Positions 27,536 through 37,062 of a stretch of DNA of 64,000 bases are shown here, piece after piece. The notes under the pieces were generated by a model. It ran no database searches. It saw nothing but the letters and a program-made list of their open reading frames with translations, and was not told the DNA's origin. Numbering within the stretch: the first letter of the stretch is position 1; each line of letters starts with the position of its first letter. Made by a program: the position numbers and the translations under genes. The DNA is from Rhodoblastus sp963727035 (GTDB lineage Bacteria > Pseudomonadota > Alphaproteobacteria > Rhizobiales > Beijerinckiaceae), in contig CAVSEY010000021.1 of the NCBI GenBank assembly GCA_963727035.1, forward strand, positions 248,001 through 312,000. Reading direction: 5' to 3'.

Positions 27536-29224
27536 TTGACCTTTGAAAACGCCAGCCCGCCGCTGGCCCGCGCGCTCGCCGAGCAAGGCTATCAGGCGCA
27601 GACCCCCGTCCAGACCGCCGTGCTGCGGCCCGAGGCCGAGGGGCGCGACATTCTGGTTTCGGCCCAGACCGGATCCGGCAAGACCGTCGCCTTCGGTCTC
27701 GCCATGGCGTTCGACATCCTCGGCGCCGGCGAAAAGGTCCCCGACCTCGGCGCCCCGCTCGGCCTCGTCATCGCGCCGACCCGCGAACTGGCGCTGCAGG
27801 TGGCGCAGGAGCTGCGCTGGCTCTATGCGCAGGCCGGCGCGCGGATCGTCGCCTGCGTTGGCGGCATGGACCCGCGCTCCGAGCGCCGCGCTCTTGAGGC
27901 CGGCGCGACCATCGTCGTCGGCACGCCGGGCCGCTTGCGCGACCATCTGGAGCGCCGCGCCCTCGACCTGTCGCGCCTTGCCGTGGCGGCGCTCGACGAA
28001 GCCGACGAAATGCTCGACATGGGCTTCCGCGAGGATCTCGAATTCATCCTCGACGCGACGCCGCAGACCCGCCGCACTTTGCTGTTTTCCGCGACCATGC
28101 CGAAAAGCATCGTCGCGCTGGCGAAAAAATACCAGCGCAACGCCTTGCGCATCGAGGCGGCCGGCGGCGAAACCGGCCATGCCGACATCGAATATCGCGC
28201 CGTGCGGGTCGATCCGCGCCAGACCGAGAAGGCGGTGATCAACCTGCTGCGCTATTTCGATTCGCCCACCGCCATCGTGTTCTGCAACACCCGCGACTCC
28301 TCGCGCCATTTGCAGGCCAATCTGCAGGAGCGCGGCTTCACCGCCGCGCTGCTGTCGGGCGAACTCGGCCAGCACGAGCGCAACCTCTCGATCCAGGCGC
28401 TGCGCGACGGCCGCGCCCGGGTCTGCGTCGCCACCGACGTCGCCGCGCGCGGCCTCGACCTGCCCACCGTCGGGCTGGTGATTCACGCCGACCTGCCGCA
28501 CGACGCTGAAGCCTTGCAGCATCGCTCAGGCAGAACCGGCCGCGCCGGGCGCAAGGGCGTGAGCGTCTTGCTCGTGCCGCCCAAGGCGCGGCGGCGCGCG
28601 GAAAACATGTTCGCCGAGGCCAAGGTCGCGCCGCACTGGCAGGCGCCGCCGAGCGCCGAGGACATCAGCCGGCTCGACCGCGAACGCATGACGCGCGACG
28701 AGGCCTTTACCGGCGAGCCGAACGAGGAGGAAAGCGAAATCGCCGCCACCTTGCTCGCCGAAATGGGGCCGGAAAAATGCGCCCAGGCGCTGGCGCGGCT
28801 GTTGCGCGCCCGCCTGCCCGAGGCCGAGGAAGTCTCGGACCCCGGCGCCGCCCCCGATTTTTCCCAACCCAAGCCGCCGCGCGGCGCGCGCCAGCCCATG
28901 GCCGGCGGGGTGTGGTTCCGGCTCGACATCGGCCGCGAGCGCAACGCCGACCCCAAGTGGATGCTGCCCATGCTGTGCCGCAAGGGCGGCGTGACCCGCG
29001 CCGACATCGGCGCGATCCGTATTTTTCCCAAGGACAGCAAGGTCGAAATCGCCGCCGGCGCCGCCGAGGTCTTTTTTCAGAACATGCGAAAGCCCGGCGG
29101 CGATGCGATCCGCATCGAAAGGGCCGGCGCCCCGGGCGACGAACCCAGCCCCAGGGAGCGCAAACCCGGCCCCGGCGGCGCCGGGCCTAGTCCTCCGGCA
29201 GGTCGGAAGCGAAAAACTCGTTGA
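27536..29224 (+). CDS. DEAD-box RNA helicase with DbpA-type C-terminal domain
   Basis: A 562-residue ATP-dependent RNA helicase. Motifs: AQTGSGKT (I), PTRELALQV (Ia), GTPGRL (Ib), DEADEM (II), SATMP (III), ATDVAARGLDLP (V) and HRSGRTGRAGR (VI). The C-terminal part (from GGVWFRLDIGRERNADPKW) looks like a DbpA/CsdA RNA-binding domain, so ribosome assembly or RNA remodelling is likely. TTG is the apparent start, with GGAA upstream. The 3' end runs 38 bases into the convergent scpB gene. Confidence 0.92.
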   Translation: MTFENASPPLARALAEQGYQAQTPVQTAVLRPEAEGRDILVSAQTGSGKTVAFGLAMAFDILGAGEKVPDLGAPLGLVIAPTRELALQVAQELRWLYAQAGARIVACVGGMDPRSERRALEAGATIVVGTPGRLRDHLERRALDLSRLAVAALDEADEMLDMGFREDLEFILDATPQTRRTLLFSATMPKSIVALAKKYQRNALRIEAAGGETGHADIEYRAVRVDPRQTEKAVINLLRYFDSPTAIVFCNTRDSSRHLQANLQERGFTAALLSGELGQHERNLSIQALRDGRARVCVATDVAARGLDLPTVGLVIHADLPHDAEALQHRSGRTGRAGRKGVSVLLVPPKARRRAENMFAEAKVAPHWQAPPSAEDISRLDRERMTRDEAFTGEPNEEESEIAATLLAEMGPEKCAQALARLLRARLPEAEEVSDPGAAPDFSQPKPPRGARQPMAGGVWFRLDIGRERNADPKWMLPMLCRKGGVTRADIGAIRIFPKDSKVEIAAGAAEVFFQNMRKPGGDAIRIERAGAPGDEPSPRERKPGPGGAGPSPPAGRKRKTR

Positions 29225-29906
29225 GCGGATCGTCGCCCAGCGGCTCCTCGTCTTCCATCAAAGCGGAATCGTCGCGCGGCTGCGGCACGCCGAAACCCTT
29301 GGGCAGTCGGCCGTCGAACAGCCCCGCGCCTTTCAGCTCGTCGAGGCCGGGAAGATCGGAAATCTGTTCCAGCCCGAAATTGAGCAGGAAGGCTTCGGTC
29401 GTGCCATAGGTCACGGGGCGGCCCGGCGCGCGGCGGCGGCCGCGAAGGCGCACCCAGCCGGTTTCCAGCAGCACGTCCATCGTGCCCTTGGACAAGGCGA
29501 CGCCGCGAATGTCCTCGATCTCGGCGCGGGTCGCCGGCTGGTGATAGGCGACGATCGCCAGGGTCTCCATCGCGGCGCGCGACAGCTTTTTCGGCTCGAC
29601 CTGCTCGCGCTGCAACACGAAGGCGAGATCCGGCGCGGTGCGGAACAGCCATTTCTTGCCGACCCGAACCAGATGGACGCCGCGCGAAACATATTCCGCC
29701 TTGAGATAGGCCAGCGCCGGAGCAAGCTCCGTCCCCTCCGGCAGGCGCTTGAGCATTTCCTCTTCGCTCAAGGGCTCGGTCGCGGCGAAGATCATCGCCT
29801 CGCACAGCCGCATGACCTCGCGCTGCGCCTCGTCCGGTTTTTCGCGGGCGAGCAGCGCGGCGGCGTCCGCCGCCTTGAGATCGAACAAGGGCTCCTGGTC
29901 GGCCAA
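29187..29906 (-). CDS. scpB: chromosome segregation and condensation protein ScpB
   Basis: ScpB (239 residues) is the kite subunit of the SMC-ScpAB condensin complex. Two winged-helix domains can be traced: about 25-105 (LCEAMIFAATEPLSEEEML) and 110-190 (LSRAAMETLAIVAYHQPATR, then GWVRLRGRRRAPGRPVTYG). The tail is acidic. It lies 38 bases downstream of scpA in the same operon and overlaps the end of the helicase gene on the other strand. Confidence 0.95.
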   Translation of the reverse strand: MADQEPLFDLKAADAAALLAREKPDEAQREVMRLCEAMIFAATEPLSEEEMLKRLPEGTELAPALAYLKAEYVSRGVHLVRVGKKWLFRTAPDLAFVLQREQVEPKKLSRAAMETLAIVAYHQPATRAEIEDIRGVALSKGTMDVLLETGWVRLRGRRRAPGRPVTYGTTEAFLLNFGLEQISDLPGLDELKGAGLFDGRLPKGFGVPQPRDDSALMEDEEPLGDDPLNEFFASDLPED

Positions 29907-29944
29907 AAAATCACTCCGGCAAGAAACTCACTCGGCCAAAAAAC

Positions 29945-30781
29945 TCACTCGGCCGCCAGCGCCTGGCGCCGGCGCAGCATCAGCGGCGCGAAGGCGCGGT
30001 CCTGGCGCAGGTCGATCAAGCCCTCCTTGACCATTTCCAGCGAGGCGGAAAAGGTCGAGGCGCGGGCGGTGCGGGCCAGCGCCGGGGTCGCGACCCAGTC
30101 TATCAGATAATCGTCGAGCGCGGTCCATTCGACCGCCATGCCGACGATGCGCTCAAGCGCCTCGCGCGCCTCGGCCAGAGACCAGACCTGCCGGACCTTG
30201 AGCGAGACATGGGACAGGGCCAGCTTCTGGCGCTGGCGGGCGTAAGCGGAGAGCAGGTCGAACAGGCTCGCGCGATAGATCGGCGCGCTGAGGATGTCGA
30301 GCCCTTCCGGCGCCCCGCGCGTGAACAGGTCGCGGCCGTGGCGCGGACGGTTCATCAGCCGTTCCGCTGCGACGCGAATCGCCTGGAGGCGGCTCAGCCG
30401 GCGGGCGAGATTGGCGGCGAGATCCTTGGGGTCCGGCTCCTGGGCCTTGGGCGGCGCGGGCAGCAGCAGGCGCGACTTCAAATAGGCGAGCCAGGCCGCC
30501 ATGACGAGATAATCGGCGGCCAGCTCCAGGCGGACGCGGCGCGCGGCCTCGATGAACTCCAGATATTGCTCGGCGAGCGCGAGCACCGATATACGGCTCA
30601 GGTCAACCTTCTGGCGGCGGGCAAGCTCCAGCAGCAGGTCGAGCGGCCCTTCATAGCCATCGACATCGACCCGGAAATCCGCCTCGTCTTCGCTTCTGGC
30701 GCCCTCCGCCTCGAAAGCCGCCTCGGCCGGTTCGAGAACCGGCGTCGCGTCTTCGGGCGGAGCGTCGTGATCCCGCTCCAT
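29945..30781 (-). CDS. scpA: segregation and condensation protein ScpA
   Basis: ScpA (278 residues) is the kleisin that bridges SMC heads. The hallmark N-terminal segment is YEGPLDLLLELARRQKVDL, followed by LALAEQYLEFIEAAR and DYLVMAAWLAYLKSRLLLP; a C-terminal winged helix ends the protein. The first 40 residues are acidic and variable. The ATG at 30781 is the first plausible start; an AGGA abuts it, so spacing is poor and a slightly different start cannot be excluded. Third gene of a nagZ-scpA-scpB string headed by the SPOR gene. Confidence 0.94.
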   Translation of the reverse strand: MERDHDAPPEDATPVLEPAEAAFEAEGARSEDEADFRVDVDGYEGPLDLLLELARRQKVDLSRISVLALAEQYLEFIEAARRVRLELAADYLVMAAWLAYLKSRLLLPAPPKAQEPDPKDLAANLARRLSRLQAIRVAAERLMNRPRHGRDLFTRGAPEGLDILSAPIYRASLFDLLSAYARQRQKLALSHVSLKVRQVWSLAEAREALERIVGMAVEWTALDDYLIDWVATPALARTARASTFSASLEMVKEGLIDLRQDRAFAPLMLRRRQALAAE

Positions 30782-30822
30782 TCCTGCAACTCGTCTCGAA
30801 TCAGGTTCACAGCCTGCGGGAA

Positions 30823-31857
30823 TCAAGTCAATGCCGCAAGCGCCGCGAACAATTCCGCCCGCGCTTCCACAGGATCGAAGGCATTTGCGGCCCTTTCCGC
30901 CGCCGCGACCGTCGCCCTGGCCCGCTCCACGCGCTCCAGCGACGCCCCGGCGAGGACCGGCGCGGCCTGCGCCACCGCGCTCGCCTCGGCCAGGTCGCCG
31001 TTGCAATGCAGGGCGAGATCGACGCCGGCGCCAAAGGCCCGCGCCGCGCGCTCGAAGAAACCGCCGTCGAGCGCCTTCATCGAAAGATCGTCGGTCATCA
31101 GCAGGCCGTCGAAGCCGATCTCTCCGCGCACGACATTTTCGAGAACGGCGCGCGAAAGAGTCGCCGGAAACAGAGGATCGAGCGCCTCATAGACGACATG
31201 GGCGGTCATGGCCGCCGGAAGGTCGGAATTGGCGCGGAAGGGCGCGAAATCCGTCTCCAGTTCGACACGCCCGGCTTTGACCCGCGGGAGTTCCAGGTGG
31301 CTGTCCGCCAGCGCGCGGCCGTGGCCGGGAACATGTTTCATCACCGGCATGACCCCGCCGGCCATGAGGCCCTGCGCGGCGGCTCGCCCCAGGCGGGCGA
31401 CATCGCCCGGATTGTCGGCATAGGCGCGGTCGCCGATCACCTGATGCGCGCCGGGCGCCGGTGAATCCAGCACCGGCAGGCAATCGACGTCGATCCCCAC
31501 GGCGCGCAGATCCAAAGCGATCAGCCGCGCGGAAATCTCGGCCAGACGCGCGCCCTGCGCCCCCATCCGCCCGAATGCGGCGGCCGGCGGATAGACCGGC
31601 CAGTGCGGCTGAGCCAGCCGCTGCACCCTGCCGCCCTCCTGATCGACCAGCACGGCGGCGTCGGCCCCGAGAAGGTCGCGATAGGAGCCGGTCAGCGCGC
31701 GGACCTGATCCGGCGTTTCGACATTGCGGCGAAAAAGGATCAGCCCCCACGGCCGCGTCTCCTTGAGGAACGCGCGTTCGTCGGGGCTGAGGACGGGGCC
31801 GGCGCAGCCGGCGATGAAGGCGCAAAAACTCAAACCGGCTAAATCCTTGCCGCTCAA
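30823..31857 (-). CDS. nagZ: beta-N-acetylhexosaminidase NagZ
   Basis: A GH3-family cytoplasmic enzyme (344 residues from this start) removing GlcNAc from 1,6-anhydro-muropeptides in cell-wall recycling. Seen are FIAGCAGPVLSPDERAF, LVDQEGGRVQRL, the catalytic loop KHVPGHGRALADSHLELP and the nucleophile region FDGLLMTDDLSM. The start is taken as TTG at 31857, overlapping the SPOR gene stop as TTGA; a GTG at 31905 would reach back into that gene. Coupling of a SPOR cell-wall protein, NagZ and ScpAB is typical of alphaproteobacteria. Confidence 0.93.
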   Translation of the reverse strand: MSGKDLAGLSFCAFIAGCAGPVLSPDERAFLKETRPWGLILFRRNVETPDQVRALTGSYRDLLGADAAVLVDQEGGRVQRLAQPHWPVYPPAAAFGRMGAQGARLAEISARLIALDLRAVGIDVDCLPVLDSPAPGAHQVIGDRAYADNPGDVARLGRAAAQGLMAGGVMPVMKHVPGHGRALADSHLELPRVKAGRVELETDFAPFRANSDLPAAMTAHVVYEALDPLFPATLSRAVLENVVRGEIGFDGLLMTDDLSMKALDGGFFERAARAFGAGVDLALHCNGDLAEASAVAQAAPVLAGASLERVERARATVAAAERAANAFDPVEARAELFAALAALT

Positions 31858-33275
31858 TCCCTGGCGATGAAGCAGGAGCCGCCCGCCGATTTGACCGCCG
31901 CGCACATGCTCTTGGCCTTTTCCTCGGAGAGATGGCCGACGCGCACGCGCCAGACCGTCCGGGCGCCGATATTGGCCTTGACGGGCGCGGCGTGACGGCC
32001 CTCCAGCGCGCCGGAATATTTGGCGGTCAGGCGTTTCGCCGTGGCGCGGGCGGCGGCCTCGCTGGGCTCGCCCGAAAGCTGGACGGCATAGCCGCCGCTT
32101 CCGCCGGCCGCCTCCTGGGCGACTTCCGCCTTGGGCGCCTTGGGGTGAGCCTGGACCTTTGGCGCCGATGTGGTCAGGGCGGCGGCGCGCTGGGTGGACT
32201 TGGCGACCGGCCCGCTCGTCGGCGCGGGCGCCACATCGGGCGGCGGGGCGCTGGCGGCCAGGCTCGGCAAGGCGCTGGTCGCTTGCAGGGGCGCGGCGGC
32301 TCCGGCGGCGGCGGAGCCGCCGACGAGGCTGCCATCGGCGCGCACGGCGACAGTTCTGACTTTTTTGACCGCCGGGAACAGGGAATCGGTCTGCGGCCCC
32401 GGGGCCGCCTGGTCCGACGGCGTCGGCGGGGCGGGCGTGGCGACGCCTGCCGCGCCGGCCGCGGCCTGCGCATTGTCCACGGCGGCTTTCAGGTCCGCCG
32501 GCTGTTCGGCGCCGGCGACGACCTTCGCCACGCCATTGCCGCCCTTGTGATCGAACAGGGCCTGTCCTTCCGGAGCCGAAGCCCCCTCGACCTGGGCCGG
32601 CGCGACGCGCGCGGGCGCGCTGTCGGGCTGAATCGTCACGACCTCATGATTTGCCGCCCGATGACGCAGGGTCAGGAGACCGGCGACGCCGACGACGCCG
32701 ACCGCCATGATCACGGCCATGCCATACATCACCTTGCGGCGGATGCGGGGCGGCGCCTCGGCCGGCGCGGCTTCGCCGAAAGCCGCCGGCCACGCCTGCT
32801 CGTCGCGCGCCTGCTCGTCGCGCGTCTCCTGGCGGGGCGCTGCGGCCCAGGCCGGCTCGGATTCACGATAGGGCAGCGGATCCGCCGCATAGGCCTCGTC
32901 CGGATAGCCGTAGTTTTCCTCGGGATGGGCGTATTCGTGTTGCGCCGCCTCGTCGGCGAACTGGCCGTCGCTGCCCCGCAACTGGGGAAAAAAGGGCTCG
33001 CGCAGGCCGAAAGGCGCGACCGCCGGCGGTTCATCCGCCTGACGCGCCTGCGCCGCGTCGCGTTCTTCGGCGATTGCGTTCTGGGCCCGGAACAAGGCCT
33101 CGAACGGATCCTTGCGCCCCGCCAACGCTTCGCTGTTGACGAGACGGGCGAGTTCCGCGAGCGGATCGGCGGCGTCCTCCGGGCGTGGCTGATGCATGGG
33201 CGCCGCAGCGCGCAGGCGACGTTCGAACTCGTCCAGATCGACCTCCGGACGAAACTTGGCGGCAAACTCACCCAT
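31854..33275 (-). CDS. SPOR-domain membrane protein
   Basis: A 473-residue bitopic protein. Residues 1-180 are acidic and probably cytoplasmic, one membrane helix follows (VMYGMAVIMAVGVVGVAGLLTL), then a long Ala/Pro-rich periplasmic linker and a C-terminal SPOR domain (about 395-473: YAVQLSGEPSEAAARATAKR, then VWRVRVGHLSEEKAKSMC). SPOR domains bind denuded glycan at the septum, so a division or wall-remodelling role is likely. ATG 33275 has GAGGG upstream. A 15-base tandem repeat (32794-32823) encodes a duplicated ARDEQ-type stretch. Confidence 0.88.
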   Translation of the reverse strand: MGEFAAKFRPEVDLDEFERRLRAAAPMHQPRPEDAADPLAELARLVNSEALAGRKDPFEALFRAQNAIAEERDAAQARQADEPPAVAPFGLREPFFPQLRGSDGQFADEAAQHEYAHPEENYGYPDEAYAADPLPYRESEPAWAAAPRQETRDEQARDEQAWPAAFGEAAPAEAPPRIRRKVMYGMAVIMAVGVVGVAGLLTLRHRAANHEVVTIQPDSAPARVAPAQVEGASAPEGQALFDHKGGNGVAKVVAGAEQPADLKAAVDNAQAAAGAAGVATPAPPTPSDQAAPGPQTDSLFPAVKKVRTVAVRADGSLVGGSAAAGAAAPLQATSALPSLAASAPPPDVAPAPTSGPVAKSTQRAAALTTSAPKVQAHPKAPKAEVAQEAAGGSGGYAVQLSGEPSEAAARATAKRLTAKYSGALEGRHAAPVKANIGARTVWRVRVGHLSEEKAKSMCAAVKSAGGSCFIARD

Positions 33276-33348
33276 GGCCAACCCTCACTATCGACGCAAA
33301 GCGCCGCGGGGGAGCGCCCCTCTTCCGGGAGGGGCCCATGCGCGAAGA

Positions 33349-35127
33349 TTAGCGCATCTCTTCCGGCGCTTTAACACCTAAAACCGACAATCCTGACGCC
33401 AGAACATTCATTAACCCTGTCACGAGGGCGAGCCTGGCGCAGGTCAAATCTCTACGATCTTGATTAACAAAGCGTAATTGCGGCTGATCTTTGCCGCGAT
33501 TCCAGTGAGAATGAAAAAAACTCGCGACATCGTGCAGGTAAAAGGCCAATCGATGCGGCTCGTGCGCGCTCGCGGCGCTTTCGACAACGCGCGGATATTG
33601 CGCCAGCAACCTGATCAGCGCCCATTCATTCTCGTCGTCCAGCAACGCAAGGTCGGATTCGGCGAGGCGCGCCGGCGAGACGTCGAGATCGGGAAAAGCC
33701 GCCACAGCCTGGCGGAGCACCGAATGGGCGCGGGCGTGGGCGTATTGCACATAGAAGGCCGGATTGTCCTTCGATTGCTCGATCACCTTGGCGAGATCGA
33801 ATTCGAGCGGCGCGTCGTTCTTGCGATAGAGCATCATGAAGCGCGCGGCGTCGACGCCGACCTCGTCCACAACCTCGCGCAAGGTGACGAAATCGCCGGA
33901 GCGTTTCGACATTTTCACCGGCTCGCCGTCGCGCATCAGCTTCACCAGCTGGCACAATTTCACGTCGAGCGCGACTTTTCCGTCGGAAAGGGCCGCGACC
34001 GCCGCGCTCATGCGCTTGACATAGCCGCCGTGATCCGCGCCCCAGACATCGACCAGCACGTCGTAGCCGGCTGCGATCTTCTTGCGGTGATAGGCGATGT
34101 CGGAGGCGAAATAGGTGAAAGCGCCGTCCGATTTCTTCAGCGGGCGATCGACGTCGTCGCCGAACCGGGTCGAGCGGAACAAGGTCTGCTCGCGATCCTC
34201 CCAATCGTCCGGCAATTGCCCCTTGGGCGGCGGCAGGCGCCCCTGGTAGATCAGCCCTTTTTCGCGCAGATCATCAATGGCGGTCGCGACGTCCGATGGG
34301 CCATGCGAGTCGTCATGCAGGCTGCGCTCGGAGAAGAAGACCTCGTGGGTGATGTTCAGCGCCGCGAGATCGTCGCGGATCAGGTCCATCATCGCGTCGA
34401 TGGCGACGGCGCGCACCGGCGCCAGCCATTCGCCCTCCGCCTTGCCGCGCAGGCTTTCCCCGTATTTCGCCGCGAGCGCCGCGCCGACGGGCTTGAGATA
34501 GTCGCCGGGATAAAGGCCTTCCGGCACGGTGACGGCCTCGCCCAAGGCTTCGAGATAGCGCAGATAAGCCGAGCGGGCGAGCACGTCGACCTGGGCGCCG
34601 GCGTCGTTGATGTAATATTCGCGGGTGACCTCAGAGCCGGAAAATTCGAGCAGGCTGGCGAGGGCGTCGCCGAACACCGCGCCGCGGCCGTGGCCGACAT
34701 GCATCGGCCCGGTCGGATTGGCCGAAACATATTCGACATTGACCTTTTTCGCCTGGACCCTGCCCGAGGCGCCGCGTCCAAAATCCTCGCCCTCGCGCAG
34801 GACGGCGTGGAGGATGTCGGCATAGACCGTGGTCTTGAGGCGGATGTTGAGAAAGCCCGGCCCCGCGACCTCGGCCTGATCGACATCCGGCATTTCGCTC
34901 AAAGCCGCCGCGAGTTCGGCGGCGAGCTGGCGCGGATTGGGAAATGAGGCCTTGGCCTCCTTGGCGAAGACCATGGCGGCGTTGCAGGCGAGATCGCCAA
35001 GGCTCGCCTCGCGCGGCGGTTCGACCACGAAACGCGCCATGTCGAGCGACGTCGGCAGACGCCCCTCCGCGCCCATCTTCTGCAAAAGCGCGGCGATGCG
35101 GGCGTGGAATTCGGCATAGATGTTCAT
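33349..35127 (-). CDS. argS: arginyl-tRNA synthetase
   Basis: Class I arginyl-tRNA synthetase (592 residues). The N-terminal tRNA-binding domain is followed by the HIGH-type motif in NPTGPMHVGHGRGAVFGD, the KMSKS-type loop KMSKRSGDFVTLREV and an anticodon-binding C-terminus. The start at 35127 gives the usual N-terminus MNIYAEFHARI. The SPOR gene begins 74 bases downstream on the same strand, so argS may head the argS-SPOR-nagZ-scpAB operon, as in many relatives. Confidence 0.97.
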   Translation of the reverse strand: MNIYAEFHARIAALLQKMGAEGRLPTSLDMARFVVEPPREASLGDLACNAAMVFAKEAKASFPNPRQLAAELAAALSEMPDVDQAEVAGPGFLNIRLKTTVYADILHAVLREGEDFGRGASGRVQAKKVNVEYVSANPTGPMHVGHGRGAVFGDALASLLEFSGSEVTREYYINDAGAQVDVLARSAYLRYLEALGEAVTVPEGLYPGDYLKPVGAALAAKYGESLRGKAEGEWLAPVRAVAIDAMMDLIRDDLAALNITHEVFFSERSLHDDSHGPSDVATAIDDLREKGLIYQGRLPPPKGQLPDDWEDREQTLFRSTRFGDDVDRPLKKSDGAFTYFASDIAYHRKKIAAGYDVLVDVWGADHGGYVKRMSAAVAALSDGKVALDVKLCQLVKLMRDGEPVKMSKRSGDFVTLREVVDEVGVDAARFMMLYRKNDAPLEFDLAKVIEQSKDNPAFYVQYAHARAHSVLRQAVAAFPDLDVSPARLAESDLALLDDENEWALIRLLAQYPRVVESAASAHEPHRLAFYLHDVASFFHSHWNRGKDQPQLRFVNQDRRDLTCARLALVTGLMNVLASGLSVLGVKAPEEMR

Positions 35128-35392
35128 GGCGGGCCCCGGTTCTCCTTGCGCCGAGGGGCTAGCCCAATTCGCCGCCGAGGTCAAAGCGCCGCGGGGGGCG
35201 TGGCGCCGGGACTACCGCTCGCGGCCCGGGGCGCCCATATCCTTGGACATGACGATTAAACCTTCCGCAAGAATTCGCGCGCAGCTTCGACATTAACGAA
35301 AAATGCCAATGTCGCGGCGCAAGTGCGGGCGACGGCAGAAATTTTGCTTCGGGAAGCGAATTCGGGCGGGCGTCTCAGTTGAGGACCGGGCC

Positions 35393-36424
35393 ATGTTCGG
35401 CTTTAATTGGAAGACCTTCGAAAGATCGGGCGAGTCCTTCTCGGCGGCGCGCGACGGCGGCGGCCGGCCGCCCCGGAGCGCGCGGCGGCCGCGCATCGGG
35501 CTGGCGCTCGGCTCCGGCGCCGCGCGCGGCTGGTCCCATATCGGCGTGCTCCAGGAACTGGCGGCGCGTCAGGTGCCGATCGACGTCATCGCCGGCAGTT
35601 CGATCGGCGCGGTGGTCGGCGGCTGCTTTGCCGCCGGAAAGCTCGCGGAGCTGGAAACATTCGCCCGTTCGCTGACGCGGCGCCGCGTCTTTTCGCTGAT
35701 GGACCTGTCCCTTTTCGGCTCCGGCATGATGTCAGGCGGCAAATTGCGCGACGAGCTGTCGCGCGAGATCGAAGGCCGGCGCATCGAGGACTTAGCCGTC
35801 GCCTTCGGCGCGGTGGCGACGGAAATCGGCGCCGGGCACGAGGTCTGGCTGCGCAGGGGCGATCTCGTCCACGCCATCCGCGCCTCCTACGCCATGCCGG
35901 GAATTTTCGAGCCGGTGCAGATCGACGGCCGCTGGCTGTTCGACGGCGCCCTGGTCAATCCGGTGCCGGTCACCTTGTGCCGCGCCATGGGCGCCGAACT
36001 GGTGATCGCGGTCAATCTGGTCGGCGACGCCGCCTATCGCGGCACCTTGATCGCCGACGCCGCCGCAATGACGCCGGAGCCGCAACATCCTGCCCCCGCG
36101 GCGGAAGAATCGTCGTGGCGCGCGACCGACGCGCGCCAGTTGCGCCGGCAGTTCGGGCGCGCGGCCAATGGCGCGCCGGGCATTGCGGCGGCCATGCTCG
36201 ATGCGTTCAACATCACCCAGGACCGCATCGCGCGCTCGCGGCTCGCGGGCGACCCGCCCGACGTGCTGATCGCCGCCCGGCTGTCGAGGATCGGCTTTTT
36301 CGATTTCCATCGCGCCGACGAGTTGATCGCGCTCGGCCGCGAGGCGGCGCGCCGCGCGCTCAACGACATCACCGAAATCGCGGCTCTGGAGCGACGCTTC
36401 GACGGCGCGGGCGCGAAGCCCTGA
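35393..36424 (+). CDS. patatin-like phospholipase (RssA type)
   Basis: A 343-residue patatin-family serine hydrolase. The oxyanion loop is GSGAARGWSHIGVL, the nucleophile is S70 in GSSIGA, and the Asp of the dyad is in FDGALVNPVPV. This subgroup comprises cytoplasmic or membrane-associated lipid acyl hydrolases of poorly known substrate. GAGGA precedes the ATG; the reading frame is open further upstream but has no binding site there. It is divergent from argS with 265 bases between. Confidence 0.9.
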   Translation: MFGFNWKTFERSGESFSAARDGGGRPPRSARRPRIGLALGSGAARGWSHIGVLQELAARQVPIDVIAGSSIGAVVGGCFAAGKLAELETFARSLTRRRVFSLMDLSLFGSGMMSGGKLRDELSREIEGRRIEDLAVAFGAVATEIGAGHEVWLRRGDLVHAIRASYAMPGIFEPVQIDGRWLFDGALVNPVPVTLCRAMGAELVIAVNLVGDAAYRGTLIADAAAMTPEPQHPAPAAEESSWRATDARQLRRQFGRAANGAPGIAAAMLDAFNITQDRIARSRLAGDPPDVLIAARLSRIGFFDFHRADELIALGREAARRALNDITEIAALERRFDGAGAKP

Positions 36425-36538
36425 GCGCGCCGCCGCCGCGTCCGGTTTCCGCAAGACGGCGCCGCAATTGCCGCGGAAACGCCCTGGCGCGAAAATCCGT
36501 GAAGTCGCGGGCGGATTTTCGCGCCCGCGGCGTCCGGA

Positions 36539-36970
36539 TCAGGCGGTGGCGATATATTCGCGCATGGCGCGATGTTCGGATTCCAGCCCTTCGAGCCGGT
36601 TCTTGACCACGTCGCCGATCGAAATCACGCCGGCGAGCCGGCCGTTTTCAAGAACGGGCAGGTGGCGGAAGCGACCGTTGGTCATGCGCTCCATCACGCT
36701 TTCCATCGACTCGGCCATGCTGGCCGTGGCGACCTTGGCGGTCATGTGTTTCGACACCGGATCCTGAAGGGCGTCGGCGCCGTGGCGGCCGACCGAGCGA
36801 ACAATGTCGCGCTCCGACAGGACGCCGAGCACGTCGCCGTCGCCGCCGGTGATGATCAGCGCGCCGATTCCCTTGTCGGCGAGCAGGGCCGCCGCCTCCT
36901 GCATCGTGCGATGCGGCTGGGTCGTGGCGACGTCGTGACCTTTGGTTGCAAGAATGAAAGCCACGCTCAT
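36539..36970 (-). CDS. CBS-domain pair protein
   Basis: A 143-residue protein made of two tandem CBS motifs (about 10-60: LLADKGIGALIITGGDGDVL and LSERDIVRSV; about 75-130: MTNGRFRHLPVLENGRLAGV and ISIGDVVK). Free-standing CBS pairs bind adenosine nucleotides and act as energy or redox sensors. GGGGAGG precedes the ATG. It lies 92 bases downstream of the rhomboid gene on the same strand and may be cotranscribed with it. Confidence 0.9.
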   Translation of the reverse strand: MSVAFILATKGHDVATTQPHRTMQEAAALLADKGIGALIITGGDGDVLGVLSERDIVRSVGRHGADALQDPVSKHMTAKVATASMAESMESVMERMTNGRFRHLPVLENGRLAGVISIGDVVKNRLEGLESEHRAMREYIATA

Positions 36971-37062
36971 GGAATTCCTCCCCTGGGACCTGGAGCTTTT
37001 TGCTCCTTTATTGGCCAGAGGATGCGCCCGTTCGCAAAAGAGCGCAAGCGAGGGCTTCGCCT

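Noticed and set aside
32794..32823. 15-base tandem repeat as a possible CRISPR or VNTR array
   Set aside because: Only two units, in frame within the SPOR protein, with no spacers; a simple coding duplication.
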